A stretch of 64,000 bases of DNA from Promethearchaeota archaeon (GCA_016839635.1 JAEOTV010000287.1:9373-73372); one strand, 5' to 3'. Positions 8,346 to 17,245 are shown, numbered from the stretch's first letter. A program made the numbers and translations. The notes: generated by a model not told the origin, from the sequence alone.

Positions 8346-8403
8346 TTTACTAACCTCATCTTAATAATTTTTTTTAGAGTTCTTTATACTTAGAATAGTT
8401 AAA

Positions 8404-8446
8404 CTTCCTTATTTAGTTCTTTATGCGAAACTTTCCGCGAAGTTTG
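8404..8446 (-). promoter_or_regulatory. Copy B of the 43-bp dispersed promoter element
   Basis: Read on the minus strand it begins CAAACTT, carries AACTT-N6-AAGTT and ends ACTAAATAAGGAAG. It aligns without gaps to copies A and C (about 33 of 43 bases identical to copy C). It points toward the membrane-protein gene ending at 7965, with 58 bases between the element and the ATG. Confidence 0.5.
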
Positions 8447-8622
8447 AAGAATTAAATAACAAGTTAAAGCGTAATTAGAGCAATTATCTATCCTTCTTTG
8501 AAATTTTTTATGAGCAAAATTTTAAAAGAAAGCTTAAATATGGAAATGACATATTTAAACATTGGAAAAAGTCCTATGATAAAGATAATAGAAATATAAT
8601 AGGCATAAAAATAAAGGGAAAT

Positions 8623-9018
8623 GTGAGGATTAGAAATATGAAAGATTTAACTGTTATTATAAAAAATGAACCCGGAATGTTAGCTAATATGGGGGAGACT
8701 TTAGGCAAAATGGGGATTAATATGGAAGGTTTATGCGGTTTTCCGTTGAAAAACGAAGCCGTTGTTCACATTTTAGTTGATGATGAAGAAACAGCTCGTT
8801 GGGCACTCGAAAACGCTGGTTTCGACGTTCGTGCCGTACGTGAAGTACTCGTTATGGACATCGGTCATATTGTGGGAAAACCCGGCACAGGAGGGAAGAT
8901 GGCGCGTAGGGTAGGTGATGCTGGTGTAAATATAGACCTAATCTATTTTGCAGAGAATAATAGAGTAGTTCTCGGAGTAGATAACTTAGAAAAGGCTCGT
9001 GATACTTTGCTAAAATAA
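8623..9018 (+). CDS. Tandem ACT-domain protein
   Basis: The 131 residues form two ACT modules. The first opens with DLTVIIKNEPGMLANMGETLGKMGINMEG, a classic ACT strand-helix with a Gly at the ligand turn; the second covers about residues 75-131 (KMARRVGDAGVNIDLIYF). Stand-alone ACT proteins of this size usually bind an amino acid and regulate a partner enzyme. The ATG at 8638 (MKDLTV) is a likely alternative start. Codon use is noticeably more GC-rich than the neighbours (for example GAC, GTC, CGT, CTC between 8800 and 8900), which suggests recent acquisition. Confidence 0.8.
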   Translation: MRIRNMKDLTVIIKNEPGMLANMGETLGKMGINMEGLCGFPLKNEAVVHILVDDEETARWALENAGFDVRAVREVLVMDIGHIVGKPGTGGKMARRVGDAGVNIDLIYFAENNRVVLGVDNLEKARDTLLK

Positions 9019-9271
9019 TAAGATGAAACAATGAAGGAGTAAAATCAAGATTAAATTTATATTTTAATTCTTACCTTTTTTGTAGTACATCATAATAAAA
9101 TAAATGAATTGAGAAAACCTCTCTAATTTCTTTCTTTATTTAAATTTTTGACCTGAGAAATTTTTGTGTAATGAATTAATATTGACAATCCGACAAAAAT
9201 ATACAAACAATAATAAGTACCATATTTCCATATGACTTCTTAAGATTATATATCATAATTGGGGATATAAT

Positions 9272-9562
9272 ATGAGCTTTGAGGAGTTATATTCAGTTTT
9301 AAATAAACGAGGGTTTTTTAATACTTTCAAGGTCCTTTCACAATTTAAAGAGTATAAAGCTGAAAAAGGAGAATTCTATAGAATTTTAACGGAATTCAGT
9401 AACTACAATTCTTTCTTACGTATTAAAGACAAATTAGTAGAATCAAATTTAATTAATCTTGAAAAAAACAATGGATACGAATATATTGAACTTACAGAAA
9501 AAGGAAAGTCAGTATATGACAGTTTAATGCGCCTCAATGATTTAATTAATGGTAATAATTAA
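9272..9562 (+). CDS. Small winged-helix protein
   Basis: The 96 residues look like a single winged-helix domain: helices up to residue 65, a putative recognition helix (SFLRIKDKLVESNLINLEKN), then a beta-hairpin wing (YEYIELTEKGKSVYDSL) of the kind seen in MarR/PadR-like proteins. It probably binds DNA; target unknown. It stands alone, with 250 bases of noncoding DNA upstream. Confidence 0.6.
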   Translation: MSFEELYSVLNKRGFFNTFKVLSQFKEYKAEKGEFYRILTEFSNYNSFLRIKDKLVESNLINLEKNNGYEYIELTEKGKSVYDSLMRLNDLINGNN

Positions 9563-9583
9563 ATAATATTACAATTACTTATA

Positions 9584-10099
9584 TCATTCTGTAACAGGAC
9601 CATTGAGTTCTAAATATGGAAGTTTTTTTACTTCCAAGGATGTTCCAGTTGCAATTATTAATTTTTGAAAATCTTGTCTAGGAATTTGAAGTGTCTCTGT
9701 ATTAATATTTGGATGGCAACAGATCTCTTCTGCATTCCATACGATTTCTTCAATTATAAAAATAACCTTATTATTGGTATCATTTATTAATCCCATCGGA
9801 GACACAGCGCCGGGAGTAATACCTAATATGTTAAAAAGATCTTCAAGTTCAGCAAAACGAACTTTTGGAGCACCTATCATTTTACGGAATTGATTTAAAT
9901 CCAAACGCTTTTCATAAGGTATGGTCACCAAATATAATTGTCCAGATTTCTTATTTTTGAGAAATAAATTCTTGCAATGAGTTCCTGGAATATGTCCACT
10001 ATGCACTCTTGCTTCAGGAACAGTGTATACTGCCGAGTGAGTATGCAAAACATACTGAATCTCATGATCATCCAACCATTGCCGTAGAGAGTCCTTCAT
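9584..10099 (-). CDS. YbaK/ProX-type aminoacyl-tRNA deacylase
   Basis: The 171-residue protein matches the free-standing ProX/PrdX editing domains that remove a wrong amino acid (typically alanine) from tRNA-Pro. Visible landmarks are EARVHSGHIPGTHCKNLFLK near residue 30, with the Lys used by the YbaK family, KRLDLNQFRKMIG near 64 and GITPGAVSPMGLIND near 93, the conserved Gly-Ala-Val-Ser-Pro loop. Length is normal. It acts in the cytosol in translation quality control. The gene is monocistronic and convergent with the winged-helix gene. Confidence 0.85.
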   Translation of the reverse strand: MKDSLRQWLDDHEIQYVLHTHSAVYTVPEARVHSGHIPGTHCKNLFLKNKKSGQLYLVTIPYEKRLDLNQFRKMIGAPKVRFAELEDLFNILGITPGAVSPMGLINDTNNKVIFIIEEIVWNAEEICCHPNINTETLQIPRQDFQKLIIATGTSLEVKKLPYLELNGPVTE

Positions 10100-10249
10100 T
10101 TTTTTCCCATTATTTTAAGAATTGACTTCTATATAAGGTTATAATTAAAGGTATTAATGAAAGGATTATCTAATTATTATTTAGTAGGACATAAAAATCT
10201 TAATAAGATGTAATAATATTTCATGTAGAATCAGAAGTACTAACTGAAT

Positions 10250-11152
10250 ATGATTGATTTAAAAATACTATCATCTTTCCGAAAACCAAAAATTTTGTAT
10301 AAATATTTATTAAAGCTATATCTAAAACTTCGCTATCCTCAACTTTGGAAAAAAAGAGCGATTAAAGTTATGAGAAAAAATTGGGATTATCTCATTATTC
10401 TTGATGCTTGTAGATATGATATGTTTAAATGGGTATTAAAAGACGATTCAATCCCTTTTGCAGTTTCTGGTGGAAGCGGTACAAAGGAATGGATGGAATG
10501 GAATTTTAAGGGAATTTTTATGGACGTAGTATATGTTTCTGGAAATCCCTTTTTATCAAATATATACTTAGAAAAATTCTTTGGCAGAATTCCCTTTTTT
10601 AAAGTTGTAGACGTATGGGACTATGGTTGGAATGACTCTGTAAAAACTGTACTCCCCCAAACTGTGACAGATGCTGCTATAAAGGTATCAAAAGACTACC
10701 CAAACAAACGTATAATAATACATTATAATCAACCACATCACCCTTTTCTGAGTAATGACAAACTTCTCAAAATGGATGAAGGGCCTCGTAGAATTGGAGT
10801 CCCATGGAAAGGAAAAACAATATGGCGTGCGATTAAATTAGGAGAGATTCCTTTAAAACCGGTGTGGAAAGCTTACATTAAAAATTTGGAAATAGTAATG
10901 ACTGAAGTGAATAGACTAATAGAAAAATTATCAGGAAAAATAATTATTACTTCAGATCATGGCAATCAAATGGGAAAATTTTTTCAATTTGGTCATTTTA
11001 GTTATGGAATCAGGACAGAAGAATTGTGCAAGGTACCTTGGTACACCATAAATAAAGAAAAAAAAGTTGAGTTAAAACGGGAACATTACGAAGAAGAGAA
11101 AATCACAATAAATTCAAAGATTGAAAAATTAATCAAAAATGGAGATTTTTAG
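10250..11152 (+). CDS. Alkaline phosphatase/sulfatase-superfamily hydrolase
   Basis: The 300-residue protein has the two metal-binding ends of the alkaline-phosphatase superfamily: YLIILDACRYDMFKW near residue 46 (first Asp, with the nucleophile-position residues following) and IIITSDHGNQMG near residue 232 (Asp-His pair). A middle HYNQPHHPF segment supplies further histidines. Such archaeal proteins often lie in cell-surface or glycosylation loci, but no glycosyltransferases occur here. The N-terminal 40 residues are basic and could contact a membrane. The substrate is unknown. Confidence 0.75.
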   Translation: MIDLKILSSFRKPKILYKYLLKLYLKLRYPQLWKKRAIKVMRKNWDYLIILDACRYDMFKWVLKDDSIPFAVSGGSGTKEWMEWNFKGIFMDVVYVSGNPFLSNIYLEKFFGRIPFFKVVDVWDYGWNDSVKTVLPQTVTDAAIKVSKDYPNKRIIIHYNQPHHPFLSNDKLLKMDEGPRRIGVPWKGKTIWRAIKLGEIPLKPVWKAYIKNLEIVMTEVNRLIEKLSGKIIITSDHGNQMGKFFQFGHFSYGIRTEELCKVPWYTINKEKKVELKREHYEEEKITINSKIEKLIKNGDF

Positions 11153-11276
11153 TTCTTTTTTCACATTTTTTTTTCAAAAATTGCTATTTCTTTTAGGGCT
11201 GTTTAATAAATTTCTTCTTTAAATCATCACAAATGGAAGCTTTTATGGACTGACTACTGAAACTTTTAGAGAGATT

Positions 11277-11319
11277 CGAACTTCGTGAAAAGTTTCACAA
11301 TAAAAACTATATTATGAAG
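11277..11319 (+). promoter_or_regulatory. Copy C of the 43-bp dispersed promoter element
   Basis: It begins CGAACTTCG, carries AACTT-N6-AAGTT, and ends TAAAAACTATATTATGAAG. The last block is identical to that of copy A over TAAAAACTATA. The next ATG downstream opens a 23-codon frame 49 bases away; the next long gene starts about 300 bases away. Confidence 0.55.
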
Positions 11320-11368
11320 CATCTACATATTATAATTAACAAAAAAACCCAAAAAAAGAGGGAAAAAA

Positions 11369-11440
11369 ATGAAAAGAAAAGAAAATGTTCAAGTAATTGT
11401 AAAGAATGTTGGATTCGCATTTCAAAGTGTAGCTAAATAA
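11369..11440 (+). CDS. Possible 23-residue peptide under element C
   Basis: An ATG preceded by AAAGAGGG (a fair Shine-Dalgarno run) opens a 23-codon frame: a basic start (MKRKENVQ), a hydrophobic middle and a C-terminal lysine. It is too short to judge from composition. Its position just downstream of the 43-bp element is the only reason to consider it. Confidence 0.25.
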   Translation: MKRKENVQVIVKNVGFAFQSVAK

Positions 11441-11627
11441 TTATTTTATTTTACTTTTTATTTTACTTTATTTTAAGCACCTTATTCCTTAGAGTTATTT
11501 TACTTATAATTAGTATAAAATCTATTTTATTATACAATATTAATCAAAATATCATTGAAAATATCTTATTTATTTATGAATTTATAAATATAATTTACTT
11601 TTCTTCAAATTCAACAAGGTGATTATA

Positions 11628-12491
11628 ATGAATAAAATAGCAAAAATATTACCAGTAGAGCTAAAAGAAGTAACACCACATACAATAATTGTTAATTTCA
11701 AGGATTATTTCGATCTAAATGCAGGTGCAATTATATTAAGTAATTTTATCATCGTTATTGATACTCTAATGTATCCAAGACAAGCAAAACAATTTAGAGA
11801 AAAATTAGAAAAGAAATATAATTTACCAGTAAAATATGTTTTCATTACTCACTACCATGCAGATCATCTTTTTGGTGTTGTTTCATTCAAAGATGTTGAA
11901 ATTTTTGGGTCTTCTAATTTAATAGAAAGTATGAAGCAAAGAAAAGAAGAAAATTGGACAACGGAAGCATTTGATGAATGGAAAAAAGAAGAACCAGAAA
12001 TAGCAGAATTGATTGATGAAATAGAAATCATTATACCAACAAAAGGATTTGAAAACAAGTATATTATTAGCGATAATGGTTTGAATGTAGAATTCTATCA
12101 TTCAGGAGGACATACGGGATGTTCTTCTTATGCATATTTTCCAGAAGAGAAGGTGTTATTTTCAGGTGACTTAATTGCAGTTGGATTCTGGCCATTTATT
12201 AGTGATCCAACAGAAGATTTCGAAGGGTGGATAAGTTCATTTGAATCTCTGTTAAACCGTGATATTGAAGCAGTTATACCCGGACATGGACCAGTAGTTG
12301 GTAAAGAATATATAAAAGAGCAGCTAACATTTATGAAAGCTTTAAGAACAAAAGTAATAAAGGCAATTTCTGAAAAAAAGGGACCAGAAGAGATTGAAGT
12401 ACCAGAATATGAACATGAACCCGCGGAAGATTGGCAGATTCCTAGAGCGTTAGAATTTCTATTTAAGTACTATTATAACGACAAGAAATAA
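11628..12491 (+). CDS. Metallo-beta-lactamase-fold hydrolase
   Basis: The product (287 residues from the ATG at 11628) shows the zinc motif THYHADHLFG (H-x-H-x-D-H), a further His in SGGHTGCSSYAYF, the Asp of VLFSGDLIAV and the final His in IPGHGPVVG. These are the full ligand set of the metallo-beta-lactamase superfamily. The domain lacks any added module. I chose the ATG at 11628 because AAGGTGAT precedes it; a GTG at 11619 would add three residues. Substrate unknown; glyoxalase-II-like or other hydrolase activity is possible. Confidence 0.85.
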   Translation: MNKIAKILPVELKEVTPHTIIVNFKDYFDLNAGAIILSNFIIVIDTLMYPRQAKQFREKLEKKYNLPVKYVFITHYHADHLFGVVSFKDVEIFGSSNLIESMKQRKEENWTTEAFDEWKKEEPEIAELIDEIEIIIPTKGFENKYIISDNGLNVEFYHSGGHTGCSSYAYFPEEKVLFSGDLIAVGFWPFISDPTEDFEGWISSFESLLNRDIEAVIPGHGPVVGKEYIKEQLTFMKALRTKVIKAISEKKGPEEIEVPEYEHEPAEDWQIPRALEFLFKYYYNDKK

Positions 12492-12525
12492 AAGCAGAAT
12501 AAATTTTATAGATGATCTTCTTAAT

Positions 12526-13320
12526 TTAGTTGTTTAATTTAACCGATTTTTTTTCCATTTCACTTTTGATAAAATCTATATTTTCTTTTAGAGTCTCCAT
12601 TATGGGCTCATCTCCCATTTCAAGGTTGTTTAAAACTTGAATTGCATCTTCAAATAATTTTAATGCTTCAGGATACTGAGAACGTTTGTAATACACTCCA
12701 GGGATCTTAGAAAAAGTAAATGAAATACATTGTAATGCTGTAATCAAAACCCAAGATATTATGAAAATTGATAATATCCATTCTACTAATGGATGGCGTG
12801 TGGTGAAAAATACGATCAACATACCTCCTACGAGAAAGCCAAAATAAGCTAAATATTTTTTGAATGCCGGACCCTTATAAATTTTTGATTTAGTTCCTTG
12901 GTACATTAATATACTATACAATACAATATAGATAGAAGATCCAATAAAACTTACCAAAGCTACAAATGTATGAAATGCACCAAAGGCTTCTTTATATGTT
13001 TCGTCTGGAATTATTCCAACCAGTGCAATACACACATTAGTAAAAATGGAAATTCCTGTAGCAAGTCTTCTAATATTTTCTTCAATATTTACTAGTTCCC
13101 TCTCCAGATAAATATAAAAAGGGATCAATAGAGAACCACATACAACAAAACCTATACTAAATAATGTTTTAGCACTCCCCTCTCCTAGCATGCTTACATA
13201 TCTTTCTAAAGGACTAAATCCAGGAGTAAGAAGTATTGCAATTGGCAACATTACTAGAATAAATAATGCCCCAAAAAAACCAAATAAAACTTCCATTCTA
13301 CTTTCTTTTATAACAACCAT
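12526..13320 (-). CDS. DUF998-like membrane protein with helical C-terminal tail
   Basis: The 264-residue product has six hydrophobic helices in its first 200 residues with the FSPLERYVSMLGEG stretch after helix 1, similar to DUF998 membrane proteins. About 60 residues follow that look like a TPR-type helical hairpin (YYKRSQYPEALKLFEDAIQVLNNL). The tail would be cytosolic and could bind a protein partner. It is divergent from the following GTPase gene, with 85 bases between the starts. Function unknown. Confidence 0.6.
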   Translation of the reverse strand: MVVIKESRMEVLFGFFGALFILVMLPIAILLTPGFSPLERYVSMLGEGSAKTLFSIGFVVCGSLLIPFYIYLERELVNIEENIRRLATGISIFTNVCIALVGIIPDETYKEAFGAFHTFVALVSFIGSSIYIVLYSILMYQGTKSKIYKGPAFKKYLAYFGFLVGGMLIVFFTTRHPLVEWILSIFIISWVLITALQCISFTFSKIPGVYYKRSQYPEALKLFEDAIQVLNNLEMGDEPIMETLKENIDFIKSEMEKKSVKLNN

Positions 13321-13405
13321 ATCAAATCCTCAAAATAGAAAGTTATTTATTAAAATCCAATTAATATTTATAAGTAAGTGATATTTCTATTTAAAAAGTG
13401 ATTTA

Positions 13406-13948
13406 ATGAGCAAATTCAAAAATAAGATAACCGTTGTTGGAGATGGGTTCGTAGGAAAAACTTCCTTAATAAGAAAATTCACTCAAAAAAAATTTCAAGA
13501 AGAATATATTAAGACTATAGGAGCACAGTTGTCTGAATATATTGAAGAAATTGATGGTGATCGATGGGAATTAATTTTCTGGGATATTGCTGGTCAGGAT
13601 GATTTTCATTTCTTACATCCTCCATTCTATAGATCTAGTGTAGCATCGATAGTTGTATTTTCTCTTGAGGAAAATGATTTAGGTAGAGCCAGTTTTAAGC
13701 ATGTTGTTGATTGGTATAAAGATATCAAAAAATTTTGTGGGGAAATACCAATGATTCTTTTTGGGAATAAGGTTGATTTAGTTGATGAGAGTAAATTAAA
13801 TGATGAGAAGATACAAAAATTTATTAAAAAGAACAATTTTATTGATTATTACTATACATCTGCTAAGACAGGCCAAAATGTTGAAAAAGCTTTCAAAGCA
13901 ATAGTTAAAGTATTACAAAATAAATACAAATCGAAGAATTCTGTATAA
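13406..13948 (+). CDS. Ras/Rab-like small GTPase
   Basis: The 180-residue protein is a single G domain. G1 is GDGFVGKTS (residues 12-20), the switch-I Thr lies in KTIGA (37), G3 is WDIAGQDDF (59-67), G4 is NKVD (121-124) and G5 is TSAK (151-154). The catalytic-position Gln is present in AGQ. There is no C-terminal cysteine for prenylation, as is usual in Asgard GTPases. The next gene, 24 bases downstream on the same strand, is a seven-helix membrane protein, so the two are probably co-transcribed. Confidence 0.9.
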   Translation: MSKFKNKITVVGDGFVGKTSLIRKFTQKKFQEEYIKTIGAQLSEYIEEIDGDRWELIFWDIAGQDDFHFLHPPFYRSSVASIVVFSLEENDLGRASFKHVVDWYKDIKKFCGEIPMILFGNKVDLVDESKLNDEKIQKFIKKNNFIDYYYTSAKTGQNVEKAFKAIVKVLQNKYKSKNSV

Positions 13949-13972
13949 ATTACTTACCAAAATTTTCTTTAG

Positions 13973-14659
13973 ATGATGATGGATATAAATAATTTAATTA
14001 AAATAATAGCAGCAGTAATTACATTTATACTTTCAATTATAGTCGGATTACGGGTATATAGTCTAAACCCACGTGAATCGCTGAATAGATGGTTTACACT
14101 GTTTTTTATTTCTACCTCATTAGGGTTTTTAATTTATACAATATACCATTTAATTTTAAATAATCCCTATGTTATAATTCCACTCATGATTACTGCCCAA
14201 ATTTTTTTCAATTTTATCCCAGTAACCTGGGTGATGACAGTTTTTATATTAGAAAAATACAAAAAGAGAGCCATGAGATTTAAATATCTTGGAACAATGA
14301 TGATTATCTTGATAATTATGAGTTTTGGATATTTTACATGGCCTCCAGAATTGAATATGGCAAGGTATGCTTTAGGTATTGTGGATACTGAAACCCCACT
14401 TTTTTGGTTTATTTTTGTAAATGTTATCAGGGCAGGGTTATCTCTATATGTTGTTTACAAATATGCTATGATAACTAGAAAAATTGAGGGTGAAACTAAA
14501 AAGAAAATACAATGGTTTTTTGTAGGGATAATTATCATTATAATTGCGGTAATTACCAACTTAATTGGCGGAGTTATTGAATCAATAGTAATCGAAATTA
14601 TTGCATTAATAACATTAGATATAGGATCAATAGTAATATTGAGAGGTTTTTTACTTTAA
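13973..14659 (+). CDS. Seven-helix membrane protein, sensor-like
   Basis: The 228 residues form about seven transmembrane helices, with an NPRESLNRWF loop after helix 1. This is like the 7TM input region that precedes the kinase module in some archaeal and bacterial histidine kinases, but here nothing follows the membrane region. The C-terminus ends within or just after the last helix. Three ATG codons in a row (13973, 13976 and the next) leave the start uncertain by one or two residues. Its close spacing to the upstream GTPase suggests a receptor/GTPase pair, which is inference. Confidence 0.6.
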   Translation: MMMDINNLIKIIAAVITFILSIIVGLRVYSLNPRESLNRWFTLFFISTSLGFLIYTIYHLILNNPYVIIPLMITAQIFFNFIPVTWVMTVFILEKYKKRAMRFKYLGTMMIILIIMSFGYFTWPPELNMARYALGIVDTETPLFWFIFVNVIRAGLSLYVVYKYAMITRKIEGETKKKIQWFFVGIIIIIIAVITNLIGGVIESIVIEIIALITLDIGSIVILRGFLL

Positions 14660-14842
14660 TCGGATTTTCTTATCAGTTCCCGCTATTTTAAGGAACTTAA
14701 TTAAACATTTGTTGTTTTGAGATTTTTCATCACAATAATACTCACATTTGATTTTTTGAATAATTTTTATTTGAATCAATTTATTAATTGAGTATATTTT
14801 AGACTTAAAACACTGAATTTAATTTATCAATAGGTATTTTAG

Positions 14843-14983
14843 ATGAAAAAATTAGCTGATAAACTTAAAAAAGTAGATATTGAATTAACTAAATGGACAA
14901 GAGAAGTCTTGTATGATCATTTAATGAATGTTATTGAGGATCTTAAGGAACATAATGAACTTAAAAACGGAATTACCGCTTAG
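14843..14983 (+). CDS. Small charged helical protein
   Basis: A 46-residue ATG frame encodes a mostly helical, highly charged peptide (MKKLADKLKKVDIELTKW followed by LYDHLMNVIEDLKEHNEL). Heptad-like spacing of Leu, Val and Ile suggests one or two amphipathic helices. The spacing to its neighbours is loose. No family is recognised, but the composition is convincingly protein-like. Confidence 0.45.
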   Translation: MKKLADKLKKVDIELTKWTREVLYDHLMNVIEDLKEHNELKNGITA

Positions 14984-15072
14984 AAATAATATTGTTTCTT
15001 CTAATAATTTATTAACAAATTGAATTTTTAGAGTCAGTAAGATTTATATTTTCATCTGTTATATTTTTCTTT

Positions 15073-15366
15073 ATGCCAATATATATACTTGCAACTAAAC
15101 TTCAAAATCCTGACTTATTCCAAAAAAGGAAAGAACAAGGAGCAAAATGGTTGAATTTAGTAAGAGAAAAAGTTCCTGATATTAAATGGATTGCACATTA
15201 TGCCATATTGGGACCTTACGACTTCCTGGACATTTTTGAAGTGAAAAATGAACAAGATGCTGCTAAAGTTTCATTGCTTTCTCGTTCTGCTGGAGCTGTT
15301 CTTGCTGAAAGCTGGACTGCTATTCCTTATACCGATTTTCTTGATTTAGTTGATGATTTAAAATAA
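15073..15366 (+). CDS. GYD-domain protein
   Basis: The 97-residue protein matches the GYD family of small dimeric ferredoxin-like-fold proteins. It starts with a strand (IYILATKL), has the family's LGPYDFLDIFEV segment near residue 47, then a helix (DAAKVSLLSRSAG) and a final strand. The family has no settled biochemical role. It is a stand-alone gene. Confidence 0.75.
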   Translation: MPIYILATKLQNPDLFQKRKEQGAKWLNLVREKVPDIKWIAHYAILGPYDFLDIFEVKNEQDAAKVSLLSRSAGAVLAESWTAIPYTDFLDLVDDLK

Positions 15367-15554
15367 CATAAGAGTTTTGCTAACTGAGTAAGAACTGGAA
15401 ACTTTTATTTGTTTGGTGGCGAGCTTGATTTCTAGTTTTATTTTTTTCTTTTGAGAATTTCAAAAATCCAATCTAATTTTTTTTTACAAGTTTAAAAAGT
15501 TCTTTTCTGAATTAAAGCTTAGAAATCATTTAATTTTTAAAGATGTGAGTCATA

Positions 15555-15755
15555 ATGCTAAAATTAAAAAAGAAAAAATATGAAAATTATAGATCTTCTT
15601 TTGCAAAAAGATATCGGCAATGTAATCGTTGTGAGAAAGAATTGAATATATATAATAATGAAGAAATCGTCTGCGTTTTATGTGGAGAAACATTCTGTAA
15701 TTGTTGTATAAATAATCATCAGAAATATTGTTATAGCACGACTTTATGGGTATGA
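15555..15755 (+). CDS. Small cysteine-rich zinc-finger protein
   Basis: The 66-residue protein has a basic N-terminus and then the pairs C-x2-C, C-x2-C and C-x2-C, followed by His and Cys (CNRC, CVLC, CNCC, NNHQKYC). This reads as one or two zinc-binding sites of a B-box/RING-like or treble-clef kind (FCNCCINNHQKYC). It could bind nucleic acid or protein. It is short and free-standing, but the cysteine pattern makes chance unlikely. Confidence 0.6.
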   Translation: MLKLKKKKYENYRSSFAKRYRQCNRCEKELNIYNNEEIVCVLCGETFCNCCINNHQKYCYSTTLWV

Positions 15756-15836
15756 ATCTTATAATTATATAAAACTATTGATTAAAATAATTATAACAAT
15801 AAAACCAGAGTTAATCTAACAACTAAAAAATATTCA

Positions 15837-17015
15837 TTATTCCTCTACAGTTTTTATTTTTGAGATAAAATCTTGGGATGGTAAAGATTTTGATAAAAAC
15901 ATATCTACAACATGGCTTCTAAATTCTGGATCTTTTTCTGCTAATGCTAATAACTTATTTAGATTCTCTCCCCTATTCTCATAAAAAAATTTGATCATTG
16001 AACGTTTTAGTTTAAAGTTTCTAATCATTTTCTTGATTTCAGGATGACTTTTGTATTTCTTTAAAAATGTCTTGGAACAATCTTCTTCTTCTAAAGCTTT
16101 AATCGCTACTTCTGCCGCGGATTTACCGGATATTATTGATGTATGAATTCCCTCACCGCTTATTGGAGAAACAAAACCTCCAGTATCTCCTATTAGCATT
16201 ATATTATCATCATATAAACTTTTTTCTAAAACTCCCTCAGCAGGAAAAGGAAAAGCCCCAGTCCAAATGTTCTTATAATTTGAATTTGAAATGAATTTTT
16301 TTATATGAGGGTTTTTAAGAAATTGATTATAGAGAGAGGATATATTATAGTTGATATTATCTTCCCCAAATGTTGTTACTCCAATATTAAACCTCTTATT
16401 TCCTAATGGAAAAATCCAACCATATCCTTTGTAAGGTCTGAAATAAGTGTAAATAAATTCTTCATCTAACTGATTATTCCCTTCCAATATTGAACATTTT
16501 GCAATACCAAGCTCTTCAGTTTTCCATTTTGACCTTAATCCTGACTTTGGCGCTAATTTAGAACTCATTCCATCAGCAATAATTAAAACCTTTCCAAAAT
16601 ATTCCTTGATTCCTGAAGAGCTTTTTGTTTTTATCCCTATTTTTACTTTATTTTTTACTATAAAATCAAGAGATAAGTTTTGGTTAAAAAGTTCAGCTCC
16701 CACATCAATAGCAGTGTTTCTCATTAAATTATCAAAATCTAATCGATCGATTACAGTACCGTATTTTTGACCTGTCAAACTATATTCTAATTTATGATAA
16801 TCTGCTGAATACATTAGAATGCCTTGGATTTTGGGGATATTTAATTTTCTTAGTTTTGGAACTAAATAAAAAGCTCTATGGTGTACCCCTCCTCCACATG
16901 GTTTTCGCCAATTTATATCTTTTTCTAACAAGGCAATTTTAAATCCTTCTTTCGCTAAAACTTCAGCACATTTTGATCCTGAGGGGCCGGCACCTGATAT
17001 TATCGCATCATACAT
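15837..17015 (-). CDS. Geranylgeranyl-reductase-family FAD oxidoreductase
   Basis: The 392-residue protein opens with a Rossmann dinucleotide site (GAGPSGSKCAEVLA, residues 8-21) and the PCGGGVHHRAF segment of the geranylgeranyl reductase family. The second FAD motif, IGDTGGFVSPISGEGIHTS, lies near residue 278. Family members saturate isoprenoid chains of archaeal lipids. The length fits a digeranylgeranylglycerophospholipid reductase, but Asgards have several paralogues, so the substrate is left open. It acts at the membrane surface. Single gene on its strand. Confidence 0.85.
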   Translation of the reverse strand: MYDAIISGAGPSGSKCAEVLAKEGFKIALLEKDINWRKPCGGGVHHRAFYLVPKLRKLNIPKIQGILMYSADYHKLEYSLTGQKYGTVIDRLDFDNLMRNTAIDVGAELFNQNLSLDFIVKNKVKIGIKTKSSSGIKEYFGKVLIIADGMSSKLAPKSGLRSKWKTEELGIAKCSILEGNNQLDEEFIYTYFRPYKGYGWIFPLGNKRFNIGVTTFGEDNINYNISSLYNQFLKNPHIKKFISNSNYKNIWTGAFPFPAEGVLEKSLYDDNIMLIGDTGGFVSPISGEGIHTSIISGKSAAEVAIKALEEEDCSKTFLKKYKSHPEIKKMIRNFKLKRSMIKFFYENRGENLNKLLALAEKDPEFRSHVVDMFLSKSLPSQDFISKIKTVEE

Positions 17016-17103
17016 TATTACATGTTAATATACTCAATTAATTTTTAAAAGTTTATATTAATTGAATTTGTCAAAAATAATCAATTATCAAGGAAATGAT
17101 TAG

Positions 17104-17238
17104 TTAACAATTATGATTCTGGGACTCTTCAATATTATCATTATCTTCAATTCTTTCGTTTGTGGATAATAAATGAATATGTCCGTGATAAATTATAATT
17201 TTAAATTTATCTTTAGTTAAGTAATCAGATTCGGGCAT
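17104..17238 (-). CDS. Possible 44-residue protein downstream in an operon
   Basis: An ATG frame 7 bases after the stop codon of the preceding minus-strand gene encodes 44 residues: a short strand (FKIIIYHGHIHLL) and an acidic tail (NERIEDNDNIEE). The tight spacing favours co-transcription. No domain is recognised. Confidence 0.35.
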   Translation of the reverse strand: MPESDYLTKDKFKIIIYHGHIHLLSTNERIEDNDNIEESQNHNC

Positions 17239-17245
17239 GATGCAA

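Larger units (their letters stand above)
11153..11627. other. Gene-poor stretch holding element copy C and a 23-codon ORF
   Basis: About 475 bases between the phosphatase-superfamily gene and the metallo-beta-lactamase gene. It contains the 43-bp element (11277-11319) and the 23-codon frame at 11369-11440. The remainder is AT-rich with repeated TTTTATTTTACTTT blocks at 11440-11475 that could act as a terminator. Confidence 0.45.
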
